IMG/VR virus record: IMGVR_UViG_3300046798_000079
Location: 1-39,297 of that record
From: a virus
DNA length: 39,297 nucleotides
Direction: 5' to 3' (one strand)
Positions 1 through 6,869 of the stretch are shown in pieces (the first letter of the stretch is position 1; each line of letters begins with the position of its first letter). The notes beneath the pieces were generated by a model. It saw nothing but the letters and a program-made list of their open reading frames with translations, had not been told where the DNA came from and did not search any database. The translations under genes and the position numbers were made by a program.

Positions 1-21
1 CGCAACAAGGGAATACTTCAT
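1..21 (-). CDS. start of a further gene, cut by the window edge
   Basis: An ATG at 21-19 lies one base after the stop of the upstream gene (TGA at 25-23). It opens a frame that reads MKYSLVA and then leaves the window. Only the start is visible, so no function can be given. Position and direction fit continuation of the same operon. Confidence 0.5.
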
Positions 22-22
22 G

Positions 23-184
23 TCAGGGTCTTTCTGTTGCGCCCGCGTCGCTGTGGCGCGGGTGTTCTGCGCTTCCGAATGCCGTCTTGACGAGCTTCGT
101 GGCATTCGCGTACCCACGTCCTAGGCCGATGAAGTAGGCCGCGACCATCGCCGTCGTCCAGACGACCCAAAGATGCGGCGTCAC
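23..184 (-). CDS. small single-pass membrane protein, 53 aa
   Basis: A short frame starts with GTG at 184 inside the GTGA overlap with the stop of the 105-aa gene upstream (TGA 183-181). It reads VTPHLWVVW at the start, has one hydrophobic segment at about residues 4-21 and ends in a polar, charged tail. The exact start/stop overlap, shared by most genes here, is the main reason to accept so short a frame. Small one-helix proteins are common in phages as holins, anti-holins or membrane modulators, but nothing in this sequence selects one role. Confidence 0.6.
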   Translation of the reverse strand: MTPHLWVVWTTAMVAAYFIGLGRGYANATKLVKTAFGSAEHPRHSDAGATERP

Positions 185-498
185 TTCGCGCCCGCCTTGT
201 CGAGCGCGGTGGTGATAGCGCCCAAGAGATCGTGGGCCTTCCCATCTGCGCCATGGCCTTCGTTTACCAGATCAACTCCGAACTGGCCTTGGTGACTTTC
301 GAGGAAGTGGATTGCGAACAGCGCTCGGGCGCCTCCCGGCTCCATCCACTCCTCCAGACGCCGCAGCGCGATTGCGGCGTCGAGCAGAGCGAGCGCTTCT
401 AGTTGCAGTAACGGTCCGCGCGTGTCCAGGTATCCGAATTGCGTAGATGCAATTTGGTCTCGTAGCGCGCACATACGCTCCTTGCTCGGCAGCGTCAC
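181..498 (-). CDS. unknown protein, 105 aa
   Basis: The start is taken as GTG at 498, which forms a GTGA overlap with the stop of the preceding gene at 497-495. The longer frame from 540 would overlap that gene by 46 bases without benefit. The protein is largely helical, with the stretch LLQLEALALLDAAIALRRLE in the middle and a polar C-terminus. I do not recognise a family. It lies in a run of small coupled genes after the transglycosylase-like gene. Confidence 0.7.
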   Translation of the reverse strand: MTLPSKERMCALRDQIASTQFGYLDTRGPLLQLEALALLDAAIALRRLEEWMEPGGARALFAIHFLESHQGQFGVDLVNEGHGADGKAHDLLGAITTALDKAGAK

Positions 499-803
499 TC
501 GGCACCTCGATCCTGCGCGCGGCGGGCGAGCCTTGCCCAATACAGTTCCATGGATGCGTCGATCTCCTTTTGCGACAGCCAGGCATCGCCCTGGCCAAGA
601 TACTCGCCGGCCTCAATCTCCAGCGCGAGACGACCAGCATCTTGCAAGTCGCTCGGAAGTGTGGCCCTATGAATCCAGCGCGCGAGGCGATCAGCACCGA
701 TTAGGTGCGCCAGTTCCATTAGCGGATGGCCGCATAGGTTGTGCAGCGAGAATGCCACGCGGCTACGCTTAGGCCGGGTAGGGGAGTCGGCTTGCGTTGC
801 CAT
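495..803 (-). CDS. unknown protein, 102 aa
   Basis: The ATG at 803 has a strong Shine-Dalgarno AAGGAG seven bases upstream, so this start is preferred although it overlaps the preceding gene by 35 bases. The protein has a basic N-terminus followed by helical sequence including HPLMELAHLIGADRLARWIH and DAGRLALEIEAGEYLGQGDA. No recognised family. Its stop overlaps the next start as GTGA. Confidence 0.7.
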   Translation of the reverse strand: MATQADSPTRPKRSRVAFSLHNLCGHPLMELAHLIGADRLARWIHRATLPSDLQDAGRLALEIEAGEYLGQGDAWLSQKEIDASMELYWARLARRAQDRGAE

Positions 804-1395
804 GGTGCTGCTCCTTCAGAAAAGAGATGAGACGAGCGAGTTGTCTCCGGTTGCCGCGAAACCAACCAGTGCCGTCCACCGATTCGACTCCGCACGCGAG
901 ACACGCATCCAGGCCGCCGAGCGTATTCACACGACCTACATGCAACCGCAAGCCGGCATCGGAGAACGAGCGCAGCGCCGACCACTTCCACGCCAGCGTA
1001 CCGCCGATGAACACGACGGACGCCTCTATCGGCACGTCGCGCGGCGTCATGCCGTCCTGAGCGGCAAACGCGGCGGGAATCTCACGCGAGGTGACCGCGC
1101 CCTTCCACTCATCCCACAATTCCAGTGTACGCCCGCGATCTCCAACGCAGTCGGGCACAAGTGCCCACAGTGGCCGCTGGGCTTTAGACGCTGCCCAATC
1201 GAGCAGGCGCATCCACGATCCGGTATCCAACTGCGTAGCGTTCTTGAACGCCGCGAAGGCTCCATTATCCAAGGCGTACGGGAAGCATGGAAACGGACCA
1301 CGTTGCCCACCCGGAGAGTATAGATGTCCGATCGCTCCAGGATACATGACAGCCAGTTCGCGCGCTTCACGGCCGGATTGATTGGCGATCATCAC
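769..1395 (-). CDS. tRNA-guanine transglycosylase/DpdA-like protein, 208 aa
   Basis: The protein resembles short phage proteins related to queuine tRNA-ribosyltransferase and to DpdA, which inserts 7-deazaguanine bases into DNA. Visible motifs in order are IANQSGREAREL near the N-terminus, YALDNGAFAAF at about 40-50, LVPDCVGDRGRTLELWDEW at about 79-97, QDGMTP, VVFIGGTLAWKWSALRSF, and HVGRVNT with GVESVDGTGWFRG near residues 152-181. The repeated strand-then-acidic-loop pattern suits a TIM barrel. The start is GTG at 1395 (GTGA overlap, GGAG eight bases upstream); a GTG at 1401 is possible but too close to that ribosome site. No preQ0 synthesis genes (folE, queD, queE, queC) are in the window, so the substrate (DNA, tRNA or neither) is unknown. 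Family placement is from memory of motifs and is fairly sure; activity is not. Confidence 0.7.
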   Translation of the reverse strand: MMIANQSGREARELAVMYPGAIGHLYSPGGQRGPFPCFPYALDNGAFAAFKNATQLDTGSWMRLLDWAASKAQRPLWALVPDCVGDRGRTLELWDEWKGAVTSREIPAAFAAQDGMTPRDVPIEASVVFIGGTLAWKWSALRSFSDAGLRLHVGRVNTLGGLDACLACGVESVDGTGWFRGNRRQLARLISFLKEQHHGNASRLPYPA

Positions 1396-1745
1396 CAGCA
1401 CTTCTCCATCCCCTCCGCCCTGACGACAGCCGCGAGCGCGCGCAGGACGGTGGAGAGCGGCGCGGTGCGGATCGCGGCAAGCTCTTCGCCGCTCACCACA
1501 TACTGACGCTCCTTGCCGAGCGGGTGCGGGGAGACATCGTATAGCTCACGCATGAGTTGTTGCCCGTACGCCTCGCCGAGGCCGCGCTCGACCATGAGCG
1601 ATTCGCACTGGGAGACCCACTCACGGTTTCGTCCGTAGGTGTCGGCGAGCACGTTCTGCGCGCCAACCTCCCATTCCTCGATGTTCGGGTCGCGCCACCG
1701 CGCCACGGTGAGCGCGTCGCTGACGAGTTCAGGGGCGGGCGTCAC
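1392..1745 (-). CDS. unknown protein, 117 aa
   Basis: GTG at 1745 forms a GTGA overlap with the previous stop, and the frame ends in another GTGA overlap with the transglycosylase-like gene. The N-terminal half contains NIEEWEVGAQNVLADTYGRN and GLGEAYGQQLMRELYDV; the C-terminal half contains EELAAIRTAPLSTVLRALAA. It looks like a soluble, mostly helical phage protein of unknown function. The first residues (VTPAPE) resemble the start of the 625-aa gene (VTPAPQ), which may reflect duplicated gene-start sequence. Confidence 0.75.
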   Translation of the reverse strand: MTPAPELVSDALTVARWRDPNIEEWEVGAQNVLADTYGRNREWVSQCESLMVERGLGEAYGQQLMRELYDVSPHPLGKERQYVVSGEELAAIRTAPLSTVLRALAAVVRAEGMEKCW

Positions 1746-1969
1746 GGCTTCACCTCGGGCGCGGCGTGGCGCTTCGGTCCAGGCCCAGGCGGCCGGGCCA
1801 TTAGCGCGCGCAGGTCGTTCAGGTCCACACGATCGACAACAACGGTAAGCGTGGCCATACCATAACTAACGTCCAGGACAGTCTCGCCGACATCGTTCTG
1901 AGAGAGCGTGACGCTGGCAACGCTCTTGCGGATTGGCTCTAGCTTGCGCAGATCGACCTTGCCGCTCAC
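1742..1969 (-). CDS. unknown protein, 75 aa
   Basis: The start is GTG at 1969 in a GTGA overlap with the preceding stop; the longer frame reaching 2077 runs inside the neighbouring gene and is not credible. The sequence alternates hydrophobic and polar residues (ASVTLSQNDVGETVLDVSYG, ATLTVVVDRVDLNDL), which suggests a small beta-rich fold with a proline-rich tail. No family recognised. Confidence 0.7.
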   Translation of the reverse strand: MSGKVDLRKLEPIRKSVASVTLSQNDVGETVLDVSYGMATLTVVVDRVDLNDLRALMARPPGPGPKRHAAPEVKP

Positions 1970-2178
1970 TTGCTTCCCCTCCCCTTCGCGCGCGGCAGCG
2001 GGCGGATCGGTTCCAGCCCTGCCGTCTTGTAGCAGTCCGGATCGTCCTCGTCGTCCCACTTCACGACGGACCACCACTGCTCGACGAACACGCGCGCAAG
2101 CTCCACGCCGGTCCTGGAGTGCTTGTACCAGCCTTCCCTTACTCGTACCGCCTTCGGCTTCTTTCCGACCCTAGCCAT
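1966..2178 (-). CDS. unknown basic protein, 70 aa
   Basis: ATG at 2178 is preceded by GGAGGA with a five-base spacer and overlaps the upstream stop (TAG 2173-2171) by eight bases. The product is basic at both ends (MARVGKKPKAVRVREGWYKH; RPLPRAKGRGSK) with a central WWSVVKWDDEDD segment. It could bind nucleic acid, but that is inferred from charge only. Confidence 0.7.
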   Translation of the reverse strand: MARVGKKPKAVRVREGWYKHSRTGVELARVFVEQWWSVVKWDDEDDPDCYKTAGLEPIRPLPRAKGRGSK

Positions 2179-2470
2179 TGGAGTCCTCCGTCTCGCGCGC
2201 AAGCTCGCGGAGCTGAGCTAGACGGTGCTCGCGCCTGACCAGGTTTTGCCGTGCGAGCGTGATGGCCTCCTCTTCTTCGAGGACCGCCTTGAGGATGGCG
2301 TCAATTGCTGTGAGGCTGACCTCATCTGGCGTTAGGTATTCACGATGCTGCGAGGCCGGAGCGCGAACGACGACTATTCGCTTCGCCGTTTTCTTGAGGA
2401 TCTCTGTCGATTCAATAGTGGGCGCTCCGTTGTTCCAGCCGAAGACGGCGCGATAGTGACGTTCGCTCAT
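2171..2470 (-). CDS. unknown protein, 99 aa, helical C-terminus
   Basis: ATG at 2470 has AAGGAG eight bases upstream, and the preceding gene ends five bases away (TAG 2478-2476). The N-terminal third is strand-like (HYRAVFGWNNGAPTIES, RIVVVRAPAS). The C-terminal half is a likely amphipathic or coiled-coil helix (DAILKAVLEEEEAITLARQN, EHRLAQLRELARETE). Function unknown. Confidence 0.75.
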   Translation of the reverse strand: MSERHYRAVFGWNNGAPTIESTEILKKTAKRIVVVRAPASQHREYLTPDEVSLTAIDAILKAVLEEEEAITLARQNLVRREHRLAQLRELARETEDSNG

Positions 2471-2475
2471 CGGCT

Positions 2476-4353
2476 CTACTCCTTCTTCTTCGCGCCCGCG
2501 GCGCGCAGCTCGGACAGGACTCGCTCGGCCTCTTTGAGAGCATCTCGTGTTCCGATTCCGGTTCCTCCGGCAGTGGCGAGATATCTCGTCGTTCTGTGGA
2601 GATTCTCCAGCGCCGCGACGCAGCCGCCGAAGCGGGAGCGGAGATACTCGGTCGCGGAATCGAGCCACGGTGCCTCCAACTCGCACAGGTCGTTCATCTC
2701 GTTCGCCATGCGGATGAACTCGAACACGTCGCCGGTGGCGGGCGGCGGAGCGGGTTCTTTCAACTGGTCGGGCGCGTCGTCGAAGTCCTCGGCCCTGTAC
2801 TCCACGAGTTCCTCCCCGCACTTCGGGCACCATCCCATGCCGTTCTCCTTGGGCGTGCCGTTCGGCAGGCTCCACGCGACGCCGCACGTTCCTTCCCAGA
2901 GGTCGCCATCCTCGTCGTCGTGCGACCACACGCATGTCGGCCGCGCCTCTCCGCCAGCGGGCGAGGCGAGCGGGGCGGTGCGGAGCCTTTCGATTAGTTC
3001 CGTTGCGAGCCAGTGAACGCCGCTCGCGAACTGCCCGCTCTGCCTCTCGTGGTTCTCAGCAATCCATTCAAGGTACTCCAGCGTCTCCGCGTACTCGCGC
3101 GGCGCGGAGGCAGCCCGATTCAGCTCGGCGCAGACGACCTCGGCGCCACCTTCGCTGTTGTTGCGGAACGAGCCCTCTCGAAGATGCACGACCCACACAC
3201 CGCCTCGGCTGAGCGCGACCGCCAGGCCGATCTCGTCGCGCTCAATCTTCCACGGGCCGGTCAGCGCGGCGAGGTTGGGCGGCGCGGAGGCAGCCGAGGG
3301 CGCACGACCCGCAGGTCTGCCCCCTACCTGAGGCACAAGCGGGCTTCGCCCCTCAGGATCGTCAGGTGTCTTGGCGCCTTGCCGTGGCGCCCCCGGCTGT
3401 TCTTCTTCGGGGCGGCGCAGGGCCGCTCGGATCTGTGATCTAGCGGCGGCTACAAGCCTGGGCGGTTCATCGCAGTACGCTAACGCGCGATCGGCGGTAT
3501 CCATTGCTGCGCGAAGCCTGTCGTTTTCTCGTACGGCGCGATCAATCAATTCGGCCATGTCCTCGTGCGGCACCTCACAGTGCGGGTCCACGTTGGCGGC
3601 TCGATATGCCTCCAAGACGACGTTGCCTTGCCCAGGCCATGGGGCTGAACGCAGCCGCTCGACCTCCGCCTCCAGCTCGGCGACTCGCTTCTCGGCAGAG
3701 TCCATCGCACGGCCACGGTCCTCGCACGTCTGTCGTAGCTCGGCGACGCGCCCTCGGTGCATGTTCGTCCGCTCGCATTGCTCGTGGTAGAGCCGCTCAG
3801 TGTCTGCGATCCGCGCGTCGCGGGTCGCGCACTCGGAGCGAGCGAAGCGCGTATAGCGTGCCGACTCCGACTCTACGGCGTCGGGATGGCATAGCTGCCC
3901 GAACTCCTGTCGTAGGAACGTTCGCGCCCGCTCGACCATCGCCGCGTCGCGCGCGGCTGGAGAGGCGCCCGGGGCAGGACTCGAACCTGCTCCTTGAGGC
4001 AGTGAGCCGCTAGCGGCGTGCCCCTCTGCTCCCGTTACAACACCCGGGCCTTGTTCCTGTTCCGCGGAGCCGGACGCGAGGGAGGCAATCTCGTCGAGCG
4101 TGAAGCCGAGGACCTTCGCAGCCCACGCGCATTCAGCGTCGTAGCCCTGTTCGAACTGCGACCGCCTCTTCTGCTGCACAAGATTCGCCGCCTGCTCCAG
4201 CCCGGCTCTGCGGCCACGAGACTCGGCGGCGCGCAGAGCGCAGGCGATCTCTTCTTCCTTCGCGGCCTCGCTGACTCCTTGCGTAGCGATTAGGTCGAGT
4301 GATCGAAGTAGGAGACGCGCATCCTCGCGCGACGGTTGGGGGGCGGGGGTCAC
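2476..4353 (-). CDS. composite unknown protein with coiled coil and Cys-rich domain, 625 aa
   Basis: GTG at 4353 makes a GTGA overlap with the preceding gene. The protein is a mosaic. Residues 1-95 are helical, and 100-135 are a Gly/Ala/Pro linker encoded by the tRNA-like element described separately. About 190-260 is a coiled coil with repeated heptads (AEKRVAELEAEVERLRS). A proline-rich segment follows near 375-410, and about 415-470 holds a small alpha/beta part (WKIERDEIGLAVALSRGGVW). From 473 there is a probable zinc site with Cys474, Cys490 and the pair WCPKCGEE at 508-515. The last 90 residues are helical. The Cys-rich part resembles small phage zinc proteins normally encoded alone, so this may be a fusion of several short genes. 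No enzyme motif is visible. Confidence 0.75.
   Translation of the reverse strand: MTPAPQPSREDARLLLRSLDLIATQGVSEAAKEEEIACALRAAESRGRRAGLEQAANLVQQKRRSQFEQGYDAECAWAAKVLGFTLDEIASLASGSAEQEQGPGVVTGAEGHAASGSLPQGAGSSPAPGASPAARDAAMVERARTFLRQEFGQLCHPDAVESESARYTRFARSECATRDARIADTERLYHEQCERTNMHRGRVAELRQTCEDRGRAMDSAEKRVAELEAEVERLRSAPWPGQGNVVLEAYRAANVDPHCEVPHEDMAELIDRAVRENDRLRAAMDTADRALAYCDEPPRLVAAARSQIRAALRRPEEEQPGAPRQGAKTPDDPEGRSPLVPQVGGRPAGRAPSAASAPPNLAALTGPWKIERDEIGLAVALSRGGVWVVHLREGSFRNNSEGGAEVVCAELNRAASAPREYAETLEYLEWIAENHERQSGQFASGVHWLATELIERLRTAPLASPAGGEARPTCVWSHDDEDGDLWEGTCGVAWSLPNGTPKENGMGWCPKCGEELVEYRAEDFDDAPDQLKEPAPPPATGDVFEFIRMANEMNDLCELEAPWLDSATEYLRSRFGGCVAALENLHRTTRYLATAGGTGIGTRDALKEAERVLSELRAAGAKKKE
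3966..4049 (-). tRNA. tRNA-like element with an aberrant anticodon arm, inside a CDS
   Basis: Read on the minus strand from 4049, the seven bases GCCCGGG pair perfectly with CCCGGGC at 3973-3967. The T arm GCAGG-TTCGAGT-CCTGC (3990-3974) abuts the 3' acceptor strand exactly as in a tRNA. A D-arm-like hairpin (TTGT / GCAG with A14, A15 and GGG in the loop) follows the two linker bases T8 G9. The anticodon stem GGGGC/GCCTC is present, but its loop is 19 bases, not 7, and contains the perfect palindrome GCCGCTAGCGGC; no U33 can be placed. The 3' end reads G-CCT rather than CCA. The surrounding CDS reads through in frame. It may be a tRNA relic, a tRNA mimic or an attachment-site derivative; a functional decoding tRNA is unlikely. 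The length is 84 bases. Confidence 0.45.
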
Positions 4354-5108
4354 TGGCGCTCCCACTCCGTGAACAGGCGCCCAACGAGCGCCCAGTTCTT
4401 GTATGGGCCTGCGGCATCGCACGCCGCGTAGAGCTGCTCGAGCGCCGTCGCCCGCTCGCTCTTCATTCTCGCGTACCGCTCGGCGAACATGGGCGTCCTG
4501 CGCCACTGTGGGCACGTCTGCATCTCGGTCAGGAGGATCTCGAGCACGAGGAAGTCACGGCTGGCTCGCTGCACGCCTGGGACACGCCAGGCGGCCTCGC
4601 AGTCCGCCATGGTGGGGAAGCCTCCCACGAGGGCGAAGATGGTCGTGGGGAGCGTCCCAAGCTCATCTCCGGCCACGGGGAGGAGCGCGCGCGCTTCCTC
4701 TGTCGTCAGCGCCACGAACCCGCACTGCGACCATAGCTCGGTCGTCATGGCGTAGAGGCCGGATGCGTCGGCCTGGAAGGCGTCGCCGTCCACGCCATCG
4801 AAAGCCTCCAGAGGCGTGACGAGCCCTACGGGATCGCTGCCTAGCTGCGGCTGGTGTAGGCCCCCCGCAACGTCGCCGGCTGTCGTGCGCCCTGCATCGC
4901 CAGCCTCTGGAGAAGAAAACTGGACGCCCGCCTCCGCTACGTCACCAGGAGGAGAGAGAGGAACCCGCGCGGCTGGCTGGAGGGGTCGAGTCTCCGCCTG
5001 GCGGGCGTCCAGAACGTGCTGCTTCTCGCCGAGAAGCATGTAGAAGCATAGGGCGACTACGCCCACGAATCCGAGCGCAGAGAACGCGATGCCTAGATTG
5101 TCCTTCAC
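4350..5108 (-). CDS. membrane-anchored unknown protein, 252 aa
   Basis: GTG at 5108 lies in a GTGA overlap with the preceding gene. Residues 6-26 form one hydrophobic helix (IAFSALGFVGVVALCFYMLL) followed by positive charge, so the remainder is probably on the far side of the inner membrane as a signal-anchored protein. Residues 30-110 are proline/alanine-rich and flexible. About 120-250 is a compact region with several Cys and Trp (ATTELWSQCGF-like segment, CPQWRR, YAACDAAGPYKNW). No family recognised. Its stop overlaps the start of the 625-aa gene. Confidence 0.75.
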   Translation of the reverse strand: MKDNLGIAFSALGFVGVVALCFYMLLGEKQHVLDARQAETRPLQPAARVPLSPPGDVAEAGVQFSSPEAGDAGRTTAGDVAGGLHQPQLGSDPVGLVTPLEAFDGVDGDAFQADASGLYAMTTELWSQCGFVALTTEEARALLPVAGDELGTLPTTIFALVGGFPTMADCEAAWRVPGVQRASRDFLVLEILLTEMQTCPQWRRTPMFAERYARMKSERATALEQLYAACDAAGPYKNWALVGRLFTEWERQ

Positions 5109-5806
5109 GGCTTCCACTCCAGCGCGCGGCGGGCGATGTTGCGCGGCGCATCTGAGCGGAACTCGCAGCGCCCCAGCGAAGGATTCTCTGCAACAAACCG
5201 CTCGGCGTTCTCGGCGATCTCGCGCAGCGCCTCCTCGAGGACCCGCTCGCGGGTCTTGGGCGCTGGCGGGCTGAAGATCGTGACCCCGTTGCCGTCCCAT
5301 TCAACGCTCGCGCCTTCTTCGAAGCCCCAGGACTTGCACTCGGCGGGCGTGAGCGGGCGGCGCGACTTCCCGGCCGGCGGCTCATTCGGCTTCGTGATGG
5401 TCGAGCGGGCGAGGTCGTGCGCTTGCATGACGATCTCACTCCGAGCAGTCAGCTTCTGGAGCAACAGTATGGCGATCTCATCCGCACGCGCGTCGGCGGC
5501 GCCGAGCAGCTTCCGGAGGCACTCCTCCGTGTGCGTCCACACGTCTGACGGGTACAGCGCGCATGTGGCGCCACCTCGTAGGCCGGCCGTGTCTAGCGCG
5601 CCAGGAATCAGCTTGCGCAGCCGCTTGTAAGCGTCGCTCAGGTCGTGCTCGGCCTGCTGCCACTTCTCGCGCTCGGCGTCGGCGGCCTCGCGGGCGAGCT
5701 GCACCGCCATCTGCCGCGTGTACGACATCGTGTAGCCAGGCCCAGGCATGTCAGGGCCGACAATCAATTGCAGCGCCCGCTTCTCTATGTCGAACGGCTG
5801 GCTCAC
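5105..5806 (-). CDS. unknown protein, 233 aa
   Basis: The start is GTG at 5806 (GTGA overlap); the much longer frame upstream runs through two other genes and is rejected. The protein is mostly helical and charged, with AVQLAREAADAEREKW, AYKRLRKLIPGALDTAGLRG, a segment resembling helices that repeat in other small phage proteins (EEALREIAENAERFVAENPS), and a basic C-terminus. Function unknown. It lies between the resolvase-side 83-aa gene and the membrane protein. Confidence 0.75.
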   Translation of the reverse strand: MSQPFDIEKRALQLIVGPDMPGPGYTMSYTRQMAVQLAREAADAEREKWQQAEHDLSDAYKRLRKLIPGALDTAGLRGGATCALYPSDVWTHTEECLRKLLGAADARADEIAILLLQKLTARSEIVMQAHDLARSTITKPNEPPAGKSRRPLTPAECKSWGFEEGASVEWDGNGVTIFSPPAPKTRERVLEEALREIAENAERFVAENPSLGRCEFRSDAPRNIARRALEWKP

Positions 5807-6054
5807 ATTGCCTCGCGCGGTATCTGCGCCGTAAGTCGCGTCTCGATCGCCGACAGCGCGAGTTGCGCGCCGTCCCAAGGCGCGTCGGCTGTACCGGCGG
5901 CATCCGTTGCTTCCTCCAACGCCGCCTTGCAGTTCTTCACGATGCCGAGTGCCTTCTTGGCACCGGCCCAATCGTGGCGCAGCAGCCATGCCTTCTTCTC
6001 GGCGGCAATCTCGTGGTCGGGGCGTCGCTTCTTGGGCTTCTTCTCTTCGGTCAT
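5803..6054 (-). CDS. unknown Lys-rich protein, 83 aa
   Basis: ATG at 6054 forms an ATGA overlap with the stop of the RuvC-like gene. The first 20 residues are strongly basic (MTEEKKPKKRRPDHE) and are followed by a helical body (WAGAKKALGIVKNCKAALEE). Coupling to the resolvase suggests a role in the same DNA-processing step, but this is context only. Confidence 0.7.
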   Translation of the reverse strand: MTEEKKPKKRRPDHEIAAEKKAWLLRHDWAGAKKALGIVKNCKAALEEATDAAGTADAPWDGAQLALSAIETRLTAQIPREAM

Positions 6055-6509
6055 TTTGTTCCGTTCCTTCGGTTGTAGAGTCGTCGTGCGTACTCGGCCA
6101 GCAGGAGCGCATCGGCCGTGGCGTGCGTGATCTTGAGTGATGGGAAGAGCTGTTGCGCTCGTCGCTTCGTGACGTTCTTGTCGCCCTTCGAGAGGCATCC
6201 GAGTTCATTCTGCCAGCGCTGCGGCGTGACCTCCTCGAAGGGGACACCGCTCGCAATCAGGCAGCCGCGCAGAAACCCGTAGCTGCGGCCGAACTTGAAG
6301 GAGGACGCGACGCCCTGCTTTGGCATCGAGTGGACGGCTTCGATCACGGCGAAGGCTGGGAACTGGCGCGGCTCCCAGTCTTCGAAGATCGTCCACAGGT
6401 CTCGCTCGGTGTCCGGCATCTTGAACGCATCCGGCTCGGTCGGGTGGAGGTCGTTGTCGAGACGCGCAATCCCGCCGCTCGCACCTGGATCAAGGCCAAT
6501 GAAGATCAT
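6051..6509 (-). CDS. ruvC: RuvC-like Holliday junction resolvase, 152 aa
   Basis: The protein has an RNase H fold of the RuvC type, which cuts four-way DNA junctions. In phages it resolves recombination or packaging intermediates. Residues 3-13 (FIGLDPGASGG) hold the first catalytic aspartate Asp7, FAVIEAVHSMP the glutamate Glu57, and THATADALLLAEYARR near the C-terminus Asp133 with the adjacent His129. KFGRSYGFLRG after the second motif is typical of phage members. The length (about 150 residues) is normal. The ATG at 6509 overlaps the preceding stop as ATGA. It fits with the ERF and YqaJ recombination genes elsewhere in the window. The gene symbol denotes the family, not orthology with the bacterial RuvABC gene. 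Confidence 0.88.
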   Translation of the reverse strand: MIFIGLDPGASGGIARLDNDLHPTEPDAFKMPDTERDLWTIFEDWEPRQFPAFAVIEAVHSMPKQGVASSFKFGRSYGFLRGCLIASGVPFEEVTPQRWQNELGCLSKGDKNVTKRRAQQLFPSLKITHATADALLLAEYARRLYNRRNGTK

Positions 6510-6790
6510 GGCGCTTTCTTCCCGTCGAGCGTACGCGCCTGCGGGCGGCCGTTGTTGGCTCGACGCGAAAGCGCCTGCGTCGGCGTGCCGAGGAATGGTG
6601 CGCCTTCGAGCACGAGTAGCAGTGCCGTCACCTCGAAGGTCGTGGCTCCGAGCTGGCACCGCCTGGCGAAGTCGGCAATGGCCTCGCGGAGGCGGGCGCA
6701 GTCGGCGAGCACCGACTCTATTTCCTGCGGGCGCACGGTGCCCCCGTGACACACGCGGTCGAACACGAGCGAGAACTCCGCCGCGTTCAC
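6506..6790 (-). CDS. unknown protein, 94 aa
   Basis: GTG at 6790 is chosen because GGGGGAA lies about four bases upstream; a GTG at 6820 in the same frame has no ribosome site. The protein is helical (EFSLVFDRVCHGG, IESVLADCARLREAIADFAR) with the strand-like TTFEVTALLLVLEG and a basic tail. It has no recognised family. It is coupled to the resolvase gene by ATGA. Between 6791 and 6869 I see no further gene. Confidence 0.65.
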   Translation of the reverse strand: MNAAEFSLVFDRVCHGGTVRPQEIESVLADCARLREAIADFARRCQLGATTFEVTALLLVLEGAPFLGTPTQALSRRANNGRPQARTLDGKKAP

Positions 6791-6869
6791 CGCGTTCCCC
6801 CACTTCGATCTTCCATCCACACAACGCTACCGGGCCGCGCGTGGTCCGCAAGGTGGAATCGCGGATCCC

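Noticed and set aside
3966-4049. A normal decoding tRNA, including class II Ser or Leu with a long variable arm
   Set aside because: No placement gives a seven-base anticodon loop with U33 and five good stem pairs; the extra bases sit in the anticodon loop, not in the variable region.
5105-6256. Extension of the 233-aa gene to 383 codons
   Set aside because: The extra N-terminal sequence overlaps the 83-aa gene and part of the RuvC-like gene and is Arg/Ser-rich; the GTG at 5806 with its GTGA overlap is the better start.
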